Below are positions 23,663-35,339 of a stretch of DNA of 64,000 nucleotides, in pieces (the first letter of the stretch is position 1; every line of letters begins with the position of its first letter). Source of the DNA: Castanea sativa (lineage: Eukaryota > Streptophyta > Magnoliopsida > Fagales > Fagaceae); NCBI RefSeq assembly GCF_040712315.1, contig NC_134013.1, forward strand, positions 83,272,001 through 83,336,000. The letters run 5' to 3'. Below the pieces are notes generated by a model, which saw nothing but the letters and a program-made list of their open reading frames with translations, was not told the origin of the DNA and did not search any database. The position numbers were made by a program, and so were the translations under genes.

Positions 23663-24018
23663 CAAAATTTCTTTTCAAACTAGTTTAGAAATAAAATTTT
23701 CAAACTTTTCATATATCTTTATATTAAGTGTGATTTTTGAAATCTAACCATTAAATTGCATGTTCTTTTTATATCCTCCATGCTTGCAAAATTTTAAGAA
23801 GATCAAAGATTAATTGCTATGTCATCAAATAAATATTAAAATTTCAAATTTTTATGAATCTCAAATTGTAATTTTATTGATCGAATAGTAAATAACATCC
23901 AATTTGAACAAAATTTGATATATATGTTAAGAATATAAAAAACATGAAAATTCAACGGTATATATATGAAAAGTTTGAAAAGTTTTTCTACTAACTAATT
24001 TAAAGAGAAACTTTGTTC
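23660..24018. mobile_element. MITE, relative of the 44-52 kb family
   Basis: The ends are inverted: GAACAAAATTTCTTTTCAAA at left and GAACAAAGTTTCTCTTTAAA read on the minus strand at right. The interior shares phrases with the other copies, such as GCAAAATTTTAAGAAGATCA, TAGTAAATAACATCCAATT and ATATATGTTAAGAATATAAA. An (AT)n run adjoins on the left (about 23612-23659). No clear target duplication. Confidence 0.6.
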
Positions 24019-25690
24019 ATAACAAAATGGTAGGGTGATTCTAAAAAAATGGGAAAAACTACCTTGCGGAATATGACTGATTGTAAAAGAATTGAATGAG
24101 TGTATCCATGTATGAGTACTGTGAGCTTCATGAATCAAATTGCCCTATGAATACATCTAAATTACTCACATAATTTGCTTTATGTAATATTAACAAAATA
24201 TAAAATACTACTACCATTAAAAATAAATATTAACATTTTCAAGAAATGTAAATGAATATTTTTTATTTAAATAATATTAATAATATATTATAATTATTAC
24301 AAGGTGATTTTCGTGACATTACTTGAATTATTATTTTTATATCTAATATCTGTTTTATTATTTAATTTCAATTATGTTATTAAAATATTTTCTAATTTTA
24401 CATATGGTTTTTTTTTATTTGTACATTACACAGGCATAGACTAAGCATAAGATTAATCTAGTTCTCTTTTGTGAAACAAAAATTGAGAATAAACATGTTG
24501 GTCAAGTAACCATCCTCTCCATTTCAAATGAAATGAAAACCGTCTATTTATAGTTAAAATTAAAAATCATTCATCACATTTTGAGTATTTTATTTTATAC
24601 TCTATCAATAATGTTATTGATAGAAAATTGAATGCGTGACAAATTGTGTTAACACAATTTGTCATGCATTCAATTTTCTTTTCTTATAAAATAACTAAAA
24701 TTTAAAAAAAGAAAAGTCAGACACATAACATATATCACAATTGGAAAATAAAGTGAGACACTAAATATAAGAGAGAGGATTTCTATTCAGATTTTAATAA
24801 TTTTTTTTAGATGTTTACATAGACTTTTTAAACAATAATGAAGCACTGTGCACTTATAATTTCAACTCACATACGAAAAGAAGCTCACAATAAAATGAAC
24901 TCTTCTTACCGGTTCCTAAAAAATATAAAATAAAATTAAAATGAACTCGTGACCTTAACATTAGTATAGTTTCGGCTATCAATATACCAAGCTGTATGTA
25001 ATTTTAATGCTAATTTAGTTACTAGTATTGGAATAGAATTGTATAAAGGGATAAATTTTTTCAGTTGTGATATTTATTTTAGGAGAAGAATAAATTAAAC
25101 AAAAAATTCGTGAATAAAAAAAGGAAACAAATCAACTTGAACACAATCTATTTTGATGATAAATTTGAGTTTGGTTCATATTTAAAATAAAATTAGACGA
25201 ATAATCACTCATTTTTAATAATCAACTCAACTTGTTTACAACTTTAAATTACAGTAGCGTTTCTTTCGACATGTAATGATACAAAGTGTACTGAAACTCC
25301 ATGCCAGAGAGACAACTAAGATAAATTTATTGAACTGAAGGACGTAAAAACAGCATTAATCCAAGGGAATTTAGATTTAGAACTAACATTCTTAAATTGA
25401 CATAGGACTCTACCGTCTACATAAGACTATAAGAGACAAGTTTTTTGTTTTTTTTTTTTGGAGAAACAAACATAAAAGTAAAAAAGGAAAAAATTTTAAC
25501 ACAAAGACACACTACAATTCCGCTCATAATTCATAGTAATTTTTAAGGACTACAAGAGACAAGTTGATTACATAGGACTCCACATAAGCACTCTTAGAGC
25601 ATTCACCATACTTATTTATATCATACTTATTTATTAATATTCATAAAGGTGAAAAGCTTTATAATTTATATATTCTTCTTTCTTTTCAGT
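24019..25690. other. Intergenic, AT-rich
   Basis: Apart from the palindrome at 24623-24678 I see no gene or recognisable element. It runs to the 3' end of the first Gly/Ser-rich gene. Confidence 0.45.
24623..24678. repeat. 56-bp near-perfect palindrome
   Basis: Two 28-base arms (GAAAATTGAATGCGTGACAA at left) meet at GTTAAC with no loop and one G-to-A type mismatch (GCGTGAC against GCATGAC). It would form a cruciform or hairpin. No poly-T terminator follows and no gene is close. Confidence 0.8.
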
Positions 25691-25711
25691 CTTAAAGAAA
25701 ACTGCGTGACT

Positions 25712-26188
25712 TCATTTTCCATGCCCACTTCCAGATCCAGAGCCATAGCCACGGCCTTCACCATAACCAGAACCTTGACCAGAGCCACTTCCTCTACCAG
25801 AACCCTCACCACGACCCTCACCGTAACCCCCACCAGAGCCTGATCCACCTCCTTGGTTGCCTCCTGATCCTGACCCGGCTCTAGACCCAGCATATGAACC
25901 TGCTTCTGACCCTGCACCAGATGAGCCTGACCCAGAACCTGATCCTGAGGCAGAAGCTGAACCTGACCCTGAACTAGACCCAGACCCAGAACCAGAACCT
26001 GAGCCTGAACCAGCACCAGAGCCTGCACCGCTTCCACCTCCTACACCAATCCCTATTCCAGTGCCAATACCAACTCCAATGCCACCAAGGTCCAACCCTA
26101 GGTCCTTTCTTGCCACTCGGCTTTCTGACACCATAACAAAGGTTGAAATAAGCAAAGCAACAAGACCAAAACACTTCAAACTACCCAT
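25712..26188 (-). CDS. Gly/Ser-rich secreted (cell wall-type) protein, copy A
   Basis: A 158-residue intronless protein. Residues 1-23 form a signal peptide (MGSLKCFGLVALLISTFVMV), followed by RVARKDLGLDLGG, a block almost identical in copy B. A Gly/Ile/Val stretch comes next (GIGVGIGTGIGIGVGGG), then Ser-Gly repeats to about 92, then GSEAGSYAGSRAGSGSGGNQ, and a tail of GYGEGRG-type repeats with charged and tyrosine residues. Glycine and serine make up most of the mature part. Such proteins are usually placed with glycine-rich cell-wall proteins, where tyrosines may allow cross-linking; this is inference. Long open frames on the opposite strand and other frames are by-products of the repeat codons. 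Confidence 0.8.
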   Translation of the reverse strand: MGSLKCFGLVALLISTFVMVSESRVARKDLGLDLGGIGVGIGTGIGIGVGGGSGAGSGAGSGSGSGSGSGSSSGSGSASASGSGSGSGSSGAGSEAGSYAGSRAGSGSGGNQGGGSGSGGGYGEGRGEGSGRGSGSGQGSGYGEGRGYGSGSGSGHGK

Positions 26189-26334
26189 TATAGAACCCAG
26201 CTAGCTTGCCCAAAGAACCAAGAATACCAACGAGGTTTAGGAACACAAAGCAATAAAGAGCGTGTGTGTGTATACTAATTATTGCTTCTAGTGCTTATGT
26301 GATTGTGTGGGAGAGTGACGCTGAGAAACGCAGC

Positions 26335-26342
26335 TATTTATA
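26335..26342 (-). promoter_or_regulatory. TATA box, Gly/Ser-rich gene A
   Basis: On the minus strand it reads TATAAATA, about 150 bases upstream of the ATG. The surrounding AGCTATTTATAGTTGT (plus strand) is identical at the promoter of copy B, supporting both function and common descent. Confidence 0.7.
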
Positions 26343-26349
26343 GTTGTAG

Positions 26350-28073
26350 TCGGAGATAGTGAGGCTGCAGGTGGACCATGTGAAGTGGGAAATCATGTGG
26401 ACGAGGCAAGAAGAAGTGGAAGTACATGTGTCTTTGCCTTATAATTTGGGATTGTGATGTGGGACTTTTTTTTGGAATGTGGGTTGAACTAATTAAGTTA
26501 GTGGATGAAAAAGACTGAGAGTTTTCAAGTGGAAATTTCTTTCGAGGATCTGAGGTTGGAAACCTTGTTATGAATCTTATGATTACTATCGTGCATGTTT
26601 AATTTGTATTGGTGCGCCTGTGTGGACACTCAATTATTAGGAGAGGTGCCGACCCATATGGATATGTTTTTATCCCCACAAACCGTAGTGGAGTCTGGGC
26701 GTGGCTACTATAAACTATATCAAAACATAAAACGTGTTAGAGATTCAAGACTACAATATTAGGAAAACCCTATAGCTAGAAGATACTAGAAAATTCAAGA
26801 CATACACCAAGAAAAGGATTTTAACATCAACTCTAGCTACCTTCTCTAGAAAGCATCTCTTTGATTTTGTTTCCAATATTTTTTTTTCTTTCTTTCAGAA
26901 AGCTGTACCTATGAAAATGGAATTTGCATGGTCCATTTTTTCTCCAACTAGTCTTCAAAGCATTAATGACGACTTAGGTTTAATCAGTTAAAAAGTTTGC
27001 CACATGATTTTAGGAATTCTATAGTGTTACCCTAATTAAGTTGTTCTTAAAAGTTAAAACCTCCAAGAAAATTACATTTAAATGCCCATTTAGCAAGAAA
27101 ATCAGCGACATTATTGTTGTTTGTTCTAACTTGGATATAGTTCACTCTATACTCCATTAGCCGTAACCTGCCATATATCTGTTTTCCCCCTTATTAAGTA
27201 ACTAAAGTATAAAAATAAAAAATAAAATAAATAAGGCACATGGTATATTGTAATCAGTGCAGTGGAGTGTAATAATGTAGTGATCTATATCCCATGCTAT
27301 ATCATTCTTACAATTATATATTTGCTGCTTCTTTGATTCTTTTGCTTAATTATGTTTGTATTTGCAAGTATTGAGATTTTTTTTTTTTTTGGGTTGGAGT
27401 TTGTAAGTTTGGTTTATGAGATTTGATTGAGAGAAATTTTAATTTATAATATTTAAAGTAGATTTTTGTTGTTGTCCATACCACATTAAATATTATTGTA
27501 ATGTGTAGTCTTTCTATTTTAAAATTTTGAACGAATACTTTTCTTTCTATTTTAAAATTTTGAATGCGTAGATCATAAAAAAATTGAATGGGATGAGATA
27601 AAATGAAAATAATATAATTATATTTGGAAGTTTATAAAAGAAGGAACAAAAGGGGGAAAAATATAATTTTACTATCATTAAAGGAATGTGTATCCTCCTA
27701 ATTTTAAGATAAAGGAATACAATCAAGGAAATGAAATAGAATGGGAAGTTCCTCAATCCCTCATAATCATTCCCTTTTTCCTTCTAAGCTTTCAAAGATG
27801 AAAATAGATGAATTATCCTTGAAAATTAGTTTTTTATTCCATTCATTTACATTAACAGATTCAACTCTTGTGCAAGCATGTGCATCCCAAGTATATGAAA
27901 CAAACTGTATATACCACAATCTCACTTCATACTTTTATTCTTCAAACATCTTCCACGTGATCTTATATGGCATGATTATAACTTGCCTACTGCATTGATA
28001 TCAAGCTTTTCCACTAAAATGTACTTTTGACTGCAATATGCATATGAATAATTCTCTCTCTCTCATTATTATT

Positions 28074-28107
<34 letters not shown>

Positions 28108-28295
28108 TGAAACTACTAATGTTCAATAAGCTATTTCAAGCACCAAATACCTCCTGAAAGAATGGAAAACAGATTTAGAGGATTGTATCCAAATTGGTTC
28201 AACAACTACCACAATTATTGGAAACCAAACTACATGCCCATATTAGAATTGGCAAGCAATAATTATAGTAGATACAAAAAAAGCGTTCGCGTTAA
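26350..28295. other. Intergenic between the two Gly/Ser-rich genes (left part)
   Basis: No gene can be supported. The first 300 bases would hold the upstream promoter of copy A. The rest is AT-rich with short CA and TA repeats near 28073-28106. Confidence 0.45.
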
Positions 28296-28684
28296 GGTAA
28301 TTGGAATGGAGGTGTCTTTGTGATCAAAAATCGTTTAGGCCAATCCGTTCGAAAATGTTGTTATTCATGGCATTCCTGCAATGAGGAGAGCAACCTACTA
28401 TCCATAACCAGAGAAGCATTATATGAGGCATGGAAGCAAGGCTTTAGGGAGGTAATCCTTTTTCTAGAATCAAACTAAGGAGTGAAGCTAATTTAGACAC
28501 ATTGCTTGACTAGCTTGGAGAATGCACCTCATGGATGATATTGCGACATTAAAAAAGATTATTAAACATATTTATGTCCAAGTTGCTCCTCAGCTAGTGT
28601 TTCAAGAAGTACAGGGACTGGCAAACATGGCGACAATATATTTTACAAGGCTTTACCTGGACATGATTGTATTTGGTGGTAACC

Positions 28685-28685
<1 letters not shown>
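28296..28685 (+). pseudogene. LINE RNase H domain fragment (RVT_3 type)
   Basis: One open frame of 60 codons (28296-28475) reads GNWNGGVFVIKNRLGQSV, then ITREALYEAWKQGFREVILF and LESN before a stop. The pattern of strand, then E-A-L-xx-A, then hydrophobic strand and LES matches the plant non-LTR-retrotransposon RNase H-like domain. Beyond the stop, further family-like sequence is broken by stops and frameshifts. It is a dead fragment; no reverse transcriptase is seen near it. Confidence 0.6.

Positions 28686-28700
<15 letters not shown>

Positions 28701-28745
<45 letters not shown>
28701..28745. repeat. (AT)n microsatellite
   Basis: About 22 TA units after a poly-A run. Confidence 0.9.
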
Positions 28746-28748
<3 letters not shown>

Positions 28749-29533
28749 TGCAACAATAGTCAATAATTATACAATTTTCACCTTACAAGGGTGCAAGGAC
28801 CATAATAAAGAGCAATAACTAGCAGTATTATTTGGACTTTTTTTCTTTTCTGCTTTCCTTTTGAAATTTTCAAATATGAAATATTAATTATATTTAACTT
28901 GTCCAAAATAAAAAGTGATATTTATTATTTTAATATATGTTTAATATTCTGCTAACTAGAAATCCAATTCTTTCATTAAAAAAAAAAAAAAAAACTAGAA
29001 AACCAATTGGTGTTGTCAAGTTAAAAAATTAACAAAATACCTAAACTCAGATAAAACAACAAACACAAAAACTGAGACGAATTTTTATGCCCAATTTTCT
29101 ATTTTCGAAACTACTCAAACTTAACATCATTCTATGATATGTCCAGTATTATTTTAATTAAAAAACCAATTAATGCTTTCAAGTTAAATAATTATATTTC
29201 TTCTTCTAAAAAAAAGTTAAGAAATTATTTTATTCTGAAAATAAATTTAAAAAATGATTTAAAAAAAATCCAAACATTGATTTTTAGAGGATCATAGCAA
29301 ACATAATTTTGGTACAAGTGAGATCCGGGAGTCCTTGCTGTAGTTAATAGCACCACTTAAGGCCTTTTAGAATGGTGGTCACCAGTTGGCCATAGACGAG
29401 CTAGCAAGTAGCGATAGACAACGTCCGCGACACTTATGAACTAGAAATGGCTCAAATTACAACTTTACATTATTAAATCTATTTATTCATCATTTATTGC
29501 CTATAACTTTAGTAATTGTTCAAAATACAATTT

Positions 29534-29906
29534 TTACATTCACATTTATCATCGATGCAACTATAATCTTCACAAATCTAAATAAATAAACATTCCAAAA
29601 CAAATATGAATAAACAAGTTATAAATTAACATTCTAAAACATATATGTAATGTCATAATAATGAGTTTATTTAATAAACATATATTAAGCTATAAACGAG
29701 CCTAAGCTCGGTATATTTTATCGAGCCATATTGTTCACAAGCTTGTTCATAAACAATTTTTTTTTTTTTTGGCTCGGCTTGTTTATCAAACAAGCCTAAA
29801 ACTAAAGTTCAAGCTTGACTTATTTATAAACAAATGAAAATGAACAAGCTTTTTATTGAACGAAACCCAAGTTGTTTATGAATGATTTGATTTGTTTACA
29901 GCCCTA
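29534..29906 (+). repeat. Dispersed repeat, copy 2
   Basis: Same orientation and landmarks as the copy at 19178-19538, with scattered substitutions. It ends at GCCCTAAG. The motifs AAACAAGCC and GAGCTTG/CAAGCTT recur through it. No open frame of note. Confidence 0.75.
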
Positions 29907-30068
29907 AGTTACATTCATTTTTATTTTTCATTCAAGAGTTCTTTTTGCTTCTTGTTTAAGGGGCCAGAGGTAATATTGGTTTTGATAACCATTTTACTTT
30001 TCAGGGTTCATGTAGATCCATTTTCAATTCTTAAAGATAAATAATAAATTTGGAACTCAAACTTTAAA

Positions 30069-30113
<45 letters not shown>

Positions 30114-30710
30114 GAATAAATTATAAGAGTGTGCGTTTTGGTTTGGTTTGGTTGATTAATTTATCAAGTTTGTATTTATATTCAACATATGCTAAAGATT
30201 TTACATAACAAAATAATTAGTAACTATGCCTTTGTATTTAAATTACATGAGAACTCCTAAATACTGTCAAACCATTTTGGAAGTTCTAGTTGTTGTGGCT
30301 TTGATTGTGGACTGTGGTTGATGGTCATCGACAGGTCTTAAGTACTTCCAAAGTACAAAGAAATTGTGCTCCTTTCTCTTACATTCATAGTAGACCTCAT
30401 TAAGAATTTAACGAGTGAATCTCATCATGAATGTAAGAAAAATAAATACTATTTTTTATACTTTAAGAGTACCTAAGAATTACTTGTCATTCACTATTTT
30501 ATTGTAGCTTTAGATAATGTTGTCTTAATATATATGATAAGATTTGAATTTATGACATATTTTTCATAATAATTATTTGTTATTTTCAAATCAATTCACA
30601 AATTGATTTTTAATATGGGCGAGATTTGAATAGAGGTCTCTTATTATTATTATTATTATTAGAGAAAGAGAGGTCATTTATTGATAGAAAGAAATTTTAT
30701 TATTTATATT

Positions 30711-30726
30711 CCCCCCCCCCCCCCCC
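30711..30726. repeat. Poly-C tract
   Basis: 16 consecutive C on the plus strand, the same length as the poly-G tract at 18496. Confidence 0.9.
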
Positions 30727-30785
30727 TCCACACACATAAACATAGTAAGAATATTGGATTTAGAAAAGTTTCAAGACATAGATTA

Positions 30786-30822
<37 letters not shown>

Positions 30823-30903
30823 GAAATTCACCATCCATTTATTTAGATACAAACTGAAAACCATTTTCTGGTTTAGCTCAACCATATGTAATTATGCGTT
30901 GTC

Positions 30904-31377
30904 TCAATTGCCACCGCCTTGGCCACGACCCTCACCATAGCCATAGCCTTCACCATAGCCTTCACCAGAGCCTGAGCCTGAGCCGCTTCCTCTGCCAGAA
31001 CCGGAGCCCGAACCACGGCCTTGGCCTGACCCGGAACCTGCTCCTCTTCCTTGGTTTCCACCTGATCCTGAACCAGCTTGAGACCCTGCATAGGACCCAG
31101 CATATGAACCTGCTTCAGAGCCTGAACCTGAACCTGACGAAGCAGAAGAAGAACCTGAACTAGAACTAGAACTAGCTCCAGAGCCAGAGCCAGAACCAGA
31201 CCCAGCTCCAGAACCTGAGCCACTTCCACCTCCTAAGCCCAGTCCTACTCCTGCTCCAACTCCAACGCCACCAAGATCCACACCCAGGTCCTTCCTGGCT
31301 ACTCGGCCACTCTCACACACAATGACAGATATAGCAACAAGCAAAGCAGCCAGTGCTAGAGACTTGAATGCAGCCAT
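30904..31377 (-). CDS. Gly/Ser-rich secreted (cell wall-type) protein, copy B
   Basis: A 157-residue intronless paralog of the protein at 25712-26188, on the same strand. The signal peptide MAAFKSLALAALLVAISVIV is followed by RVARKDLGVDLGG, then GVGVGAGVGLGLGGG, Ser-Gly repeats with a serine run (ASSSSSSGSSSASS), GSEAGSYAGSYAGSQAGSGS, and a tail of GEGYGEGYGYGEGRGQ. Both copies keep the same order of blocks, so the repeat region has been held in frame since duplication. The tail here is richer in EGYG units. Cell-wall role is inferred from composition and signal peptide. Confidence 0.8.
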   Translation of the reverse strand: MAAFKSLALAALLVAISVIVCESGRVARKDLGVDLGGVGVGAGVGLGLGGGSGSGSGAGSGSGSGSGASSSSSSGSSSASSGSGSGSEAGSYAGSYAGSQAGSGSGGNQGRGAGSGSGQGRGSGSGSGRGSGSGSGSGEGYGEGYGYGEGRGQGGGN

Positions 31378-31498
31378 TATTTGAATGTTAATGTAAGGAA
31401 CAACTACCAGAAGGGAGCTTTAAATGTGAACACAATATCAGTTTCTCAAAAGGCTATGAGCTTGAACTCGTTGATAGATGCTGCTTGGGAGATTCAGC

Positions 31499-31506
31499 TA
31501 TTTATA
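31499..31506 (-). promoter_or_regulatory. TATA box, Gly/Ser-rich gene B
   Basis: TATAAATA on the minus strand, about 120 bases upstream of the ATG, within a 16-base block identical to that of copy A. Confidence 0.7.
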
Positions 31507-31509
31507 GTT

Positions 31510-34100
31510 GTTGATACTGAGGTTGTCAAAACAAACCTGTACTTTACATTGCTATATGTCAGTGAAGTTGAGGAGTGCCTTCGTTTTCATTATTGTAGTG
31601 GGAGGGATTATGTGGCATTCTGAGATTTTGCTGCACCAAACTTTGTGGATGAGATATAGCTGAGTCCTTAGAATTTAAAATGCTTTGGACAAGTGTTAAG
31701 AAATCGCCAACCAATTTGATCCGCACTCAACAAAGTGGAGACTAGTGGCTGATTTTTGTTGCACGTACACGTTTTTCCTCTTCATCTAAAGGTCCTTAGT
31801 TATCTAGCTTCTTAAGTTGCCAGCATGCATGACAATACTAGATTTTAAGAGACTTCAACAAATGGTAACCAGATGCCTAAAGCTAAATGGACAAAACACT
31901 AATGCTGGAATGGAATTTGAACAAGCTCATCGATCAGATTCTCAACACATAACTCTGTATGGTGGGACATCCAGGAAGTGAAAACTGAAAACACCAGCTT
32001 TTGTGATTGAGCAATCGCATAGTTAATGAAAGTACTATTACTTTATTTGCCGGTCAAATTTTATGTATAATTCCTTAAGTTTTTTATTTTAATTTTTTTG
32101 TATAGATTATTGATATTTCGATTAATTTAAAAATATTTTTATAATTATTATTTTAAGAATCAAACACAAACAATTTTATCTTCCTTAAGAACATTTCAAT
32201 TTAATACAACTATGCATTTAAATTTAATTGAGAAACCTAATAAACAACATCTAAAAAATTAACTGTATTTATGTTTTACCCACATTTATCTACTCTAAAG
32301 AACTCTCGATTGAACTGTCTAAACTCCTCGAAGTGAAACAATGAGTGTCGCTGCTCTTGCAACTTAATTATATCCTTTTGTTTTTCTTTTTCTTTACAAT
32401 GGAAACTTGGAACTTTTATTAGATTAAAGCATAGGATACATATGCATGTAGGCTAAAACCTATTATGCGTGTGTAAAAAACAGTGCTCGATCTAAGCACA
32501 TGATAAATCCGCTGCCACTTGAAATCATGATCAGTTGAAACCCATGTTTTCAATTATAAAATGTATGTGTGTATGCATAAACGTGTGTAACAAATAGTGC
32601 TTAAACAGTGCTCCATGCACGTAATACATCCGCTAGTGGCAGGTCAGTAACCCAAGCAGAATTATCTTAAAGCAATATGCATGGCTCAACACAGCCTCTC
32701 CTATTGCAAGTTTGCAACTATTCTTATGCCTTGCGGTTGACTGCATTAGAAATTTTAACTATGTTAATTACATCAATTTTATTCCTGCTCTAAAAAATTT
32801 ATTGCTCATGCAAGTTTTAGAGTTTGCTAATTGAATAAAAAAATTAAATATCTCTTTAAAAGTACAACGGTACTTTTACATGATAAATAATATAAACTAA
32901 TGAAAATAAGCTCATCCAAACGCATGTAATTGTCTAAACCATGAATAAGCTTTCTTTTTCTTTTTTTTCTTTTTTTTTTTGAGAGAGAGAGAGAGAGAAG
33001 AAAAAGGAGAGTCGTATGTGGCAGTTATTGTCTTACGACCCATCGTACATTTGGGTAAACTCATGGATACCACCAGCTCGAACCAGAGCTCAGAGTTCCC
33101 GAACTCACACACACCCTAAACTCTATTGGTTTCTGGGACTTACCAAAAATTGTAATTACAATCCTCGCGAGAACTTGAACTTGAGATATGGTGAAGTCTC
33201 AGCAGTCACCTACCACTTATACCACACCTGCTGGTGGTCAAGAGTTATTCTAATCATTGGATTTTCGAATTGAACAATTAAGCAAACATTGGCTTAGTGA
33301 CAAATCAAATAATCTATTAGCATGTTTGGTTAAATCGTAATTAGTCATATGAGGCGCACATAGATTTTGAAACAACATCGTTGGGGACTTTTTTATGCGT
33401 GGCAATCTGTTAGCGGCTAAAGGGTTGGCATTGCTAGACCCAAGTTTGTTTTTATTTGTTAAACACAAAACTCTTTCTTTGGAAGAAGAGACTCGATCTC
33501 TAGCTTTGGGGGGTTTTCTCCAAAACTTAAGAAAAACATGGCCAAGGCTTAAAAAATCAAAGGAAGACCAGGAATTTACAAATTCCCTACCCATACATGA
33601 TGATTAAGAAGATAAATATCATCACAAGACTTCACCTCATGATCTAAGCTCATGAGTTTTCATGTGGAAAACTTGGGACCTGTGGTTTGGAGGGAATAAG
33701 TGTATTTAATTAGTAGCTTTGGTGATTTGCAGGACTTACCTTCACATGCCAATATCATTCACCAACCAACAATGGTTCTGCTATCTCTCCCTTGTAAATA
33801 CACACTTAATGTTTCTAGTTCATTAAAAGAACAAATTTGGTTTCTCTTGTTGGTGTCCCATTTACCCAACAAGTTTGTTTTCCTTTGTTTTTCTGTTGTC
33901 TCCAATGGACTACCATTTATTAAATGGATTCCATGCTTTGGGCCTTCAAGATACATGTATGGCCTTCACAAATTTAGCCATTGGATAATACTTTTTGTTT
34001 TGTTTTGTTTTTGCCCATTTCATGTAAAATTAGGGCTTTTATGGGGAGTCCATCATGGAGCCATGAAAAGGATGAAGTGGGCCTTTGAGCCTTAGGTTTC
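31510..34100. other. Intergenic, no gene supported
   Basis: The left end is the upstream region of copy B. A partial tandem phrase with GTGTGTAA and CACATAATACATCCGCT is repeated near 32470-32520 and 32575-32635. Open frames at 33.25-34.1 kb on both strands overlap each other, resemble no family I know, and are probably old repeat sequence. Confidence 0.45.
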
Positions 34101-34104
34101 CTTA

Positions 34105-34370
34105 GGAGAAATAACGTGGGCTCCAAGCCCAATTCACAAGGTGGGAGAAACACAAGTCATGAGCCCACCGTGTGATATTGGCAATATTATGGGCCACAAG
34201 CCCAATTTAGGAAGTGGCAAGATTAGTATTTTGAGCACTTCATGTAAAGTGATAAGATTTGGACTTTGAGTCTATTCTGTGAAGTAAGAAAAAATAGTAG
34301 GCCATGAGTGCAATTCATGATAAAAAGTAAATAGGGAATTTAGGCCAACCCATGAAGTCAAGAAATGATT
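34105..34370. repeat. Degenerate tandem repeat, unit near 38 bp
   Basis: Phrases of the form GGGC..CAAGCCCAATTCA..AAGTG.GA recur about six times with strong divergence (near 34110, 34190, 34260, 34300). It is followed by GC-richer sequence up to 35330. Confidence 0.4.
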
Positions 34371-34379
34371 TGGGTGAAG

Positions 34380-35330
34380 TCGTTTGGGTGATATGTCTGT
34401 GGGCTAGGTGTACGTGTTGTCAAGTGAAAATATTTAAGGGTCATGTACCCAACCCAAACAGTATGAAGGTCTTTGGGCTCTTGACCCATAACATTGCCAT
34501 TATCAATATGTAGGTCATTACTTAGACATTTGCATCCATCAATGCAAAATAGAAAAATGTATCAATTTTACATATTTGACCTCCAAAATCACCAACATCA
34601 ATCAAGACAAAAATATGTACATTTGTATAATTGCTATAGTAACTTTATAAATTTACACTAACATTGTGGTGGCCAAATACCCTTCTAGCAGTAGTATTTG
34701 GGCCCCAATTTATTTGTATGTGGGCTATATCTTGATCCTACTGGTTTGGCCCCGAGCTTCACTGGGTTTTTGTCTCAACAACACCTTACTTGCAAGTTTA
34801 TCCCTCTCGTTTGTTTTTCCCTTGATATCTCTTTCTTCCCTCTTATTTTTTTCCAACCAACCCCCATAATGTTTACCTTCTCCTCCTTTTATAGTCTTTC
34901 CTTAGTGGGATTGTTATCATTACTTACCTATTTCACACATATTCCCATATTCGCCTGAATCCCTAGGGATCTTCACGATTTTAGAGGATTCTCTTAAAAC
35001 TTGTTTCAGACGTCAATTAGTGTTCGGTAACGAATTTTCCAAAGTCGTTGACAGTGCTCAGTACTGACCTCAATTTGACTGTCCTTTCATGGCCTTTCCT
35101 TTGGCTTGCTTGTCGGTATTGGGTCTAATTTGGCTTAAGCGTAACTCTATTCACCGAGAACTCTTGCCCATTTTATCAGTGAGCTAATCTCATCTCATCC
35201 ATGTCTGACATTAGCTATATGGGCCAACCCCACTGTAACTGGCCTTGGCCACATGGGCCCATCTCTGTGTTGGGCTTTGGTGACGCGAGCCGTTCCTGGT
35301 CTCAGGTGTCCAAACCCTTATAAACACTAT
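34380..35330. repeat. Probable decayed LTR-retrotransposon sequence
   Basis: Less AT-rich than its flanks, with TATGGGCCAACC and GGCCACATGGGCCC motifs and a TATA-like CTTTTATAG near 34888. The texture resembles the better-preserved LTRs in this window, but I find no clean ends or duplications. Confidence 0.3.
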
Positions 35331-35339
35331 TCATTTTGC

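Larger units (their letters stand above)
28746..30870. other. Intergenic between the two Gly/Ser-rich genes (right part)
   Basis: No gene can be supported. It holds copy 2 of a dispersed repeat (29534-29906), (TA)n runs near 30075-30110 and 30789-30818, and a poly-C tract. Confidence 0.5.

Noticed and set aside
25857..26204. Plus-strand Pro/Asp/Glu-rich open frame of 115 codons
   Set aside because: It is the antisense reading of the Gly/Ser repeat codons of copy A. The same effect is seen opposite copy B.
33250..34095. Open frames of 114 and 131 codons on opposite strands
   Set aside because: No start context, motif or splice structure supports a gene; probably old repeat sequence.
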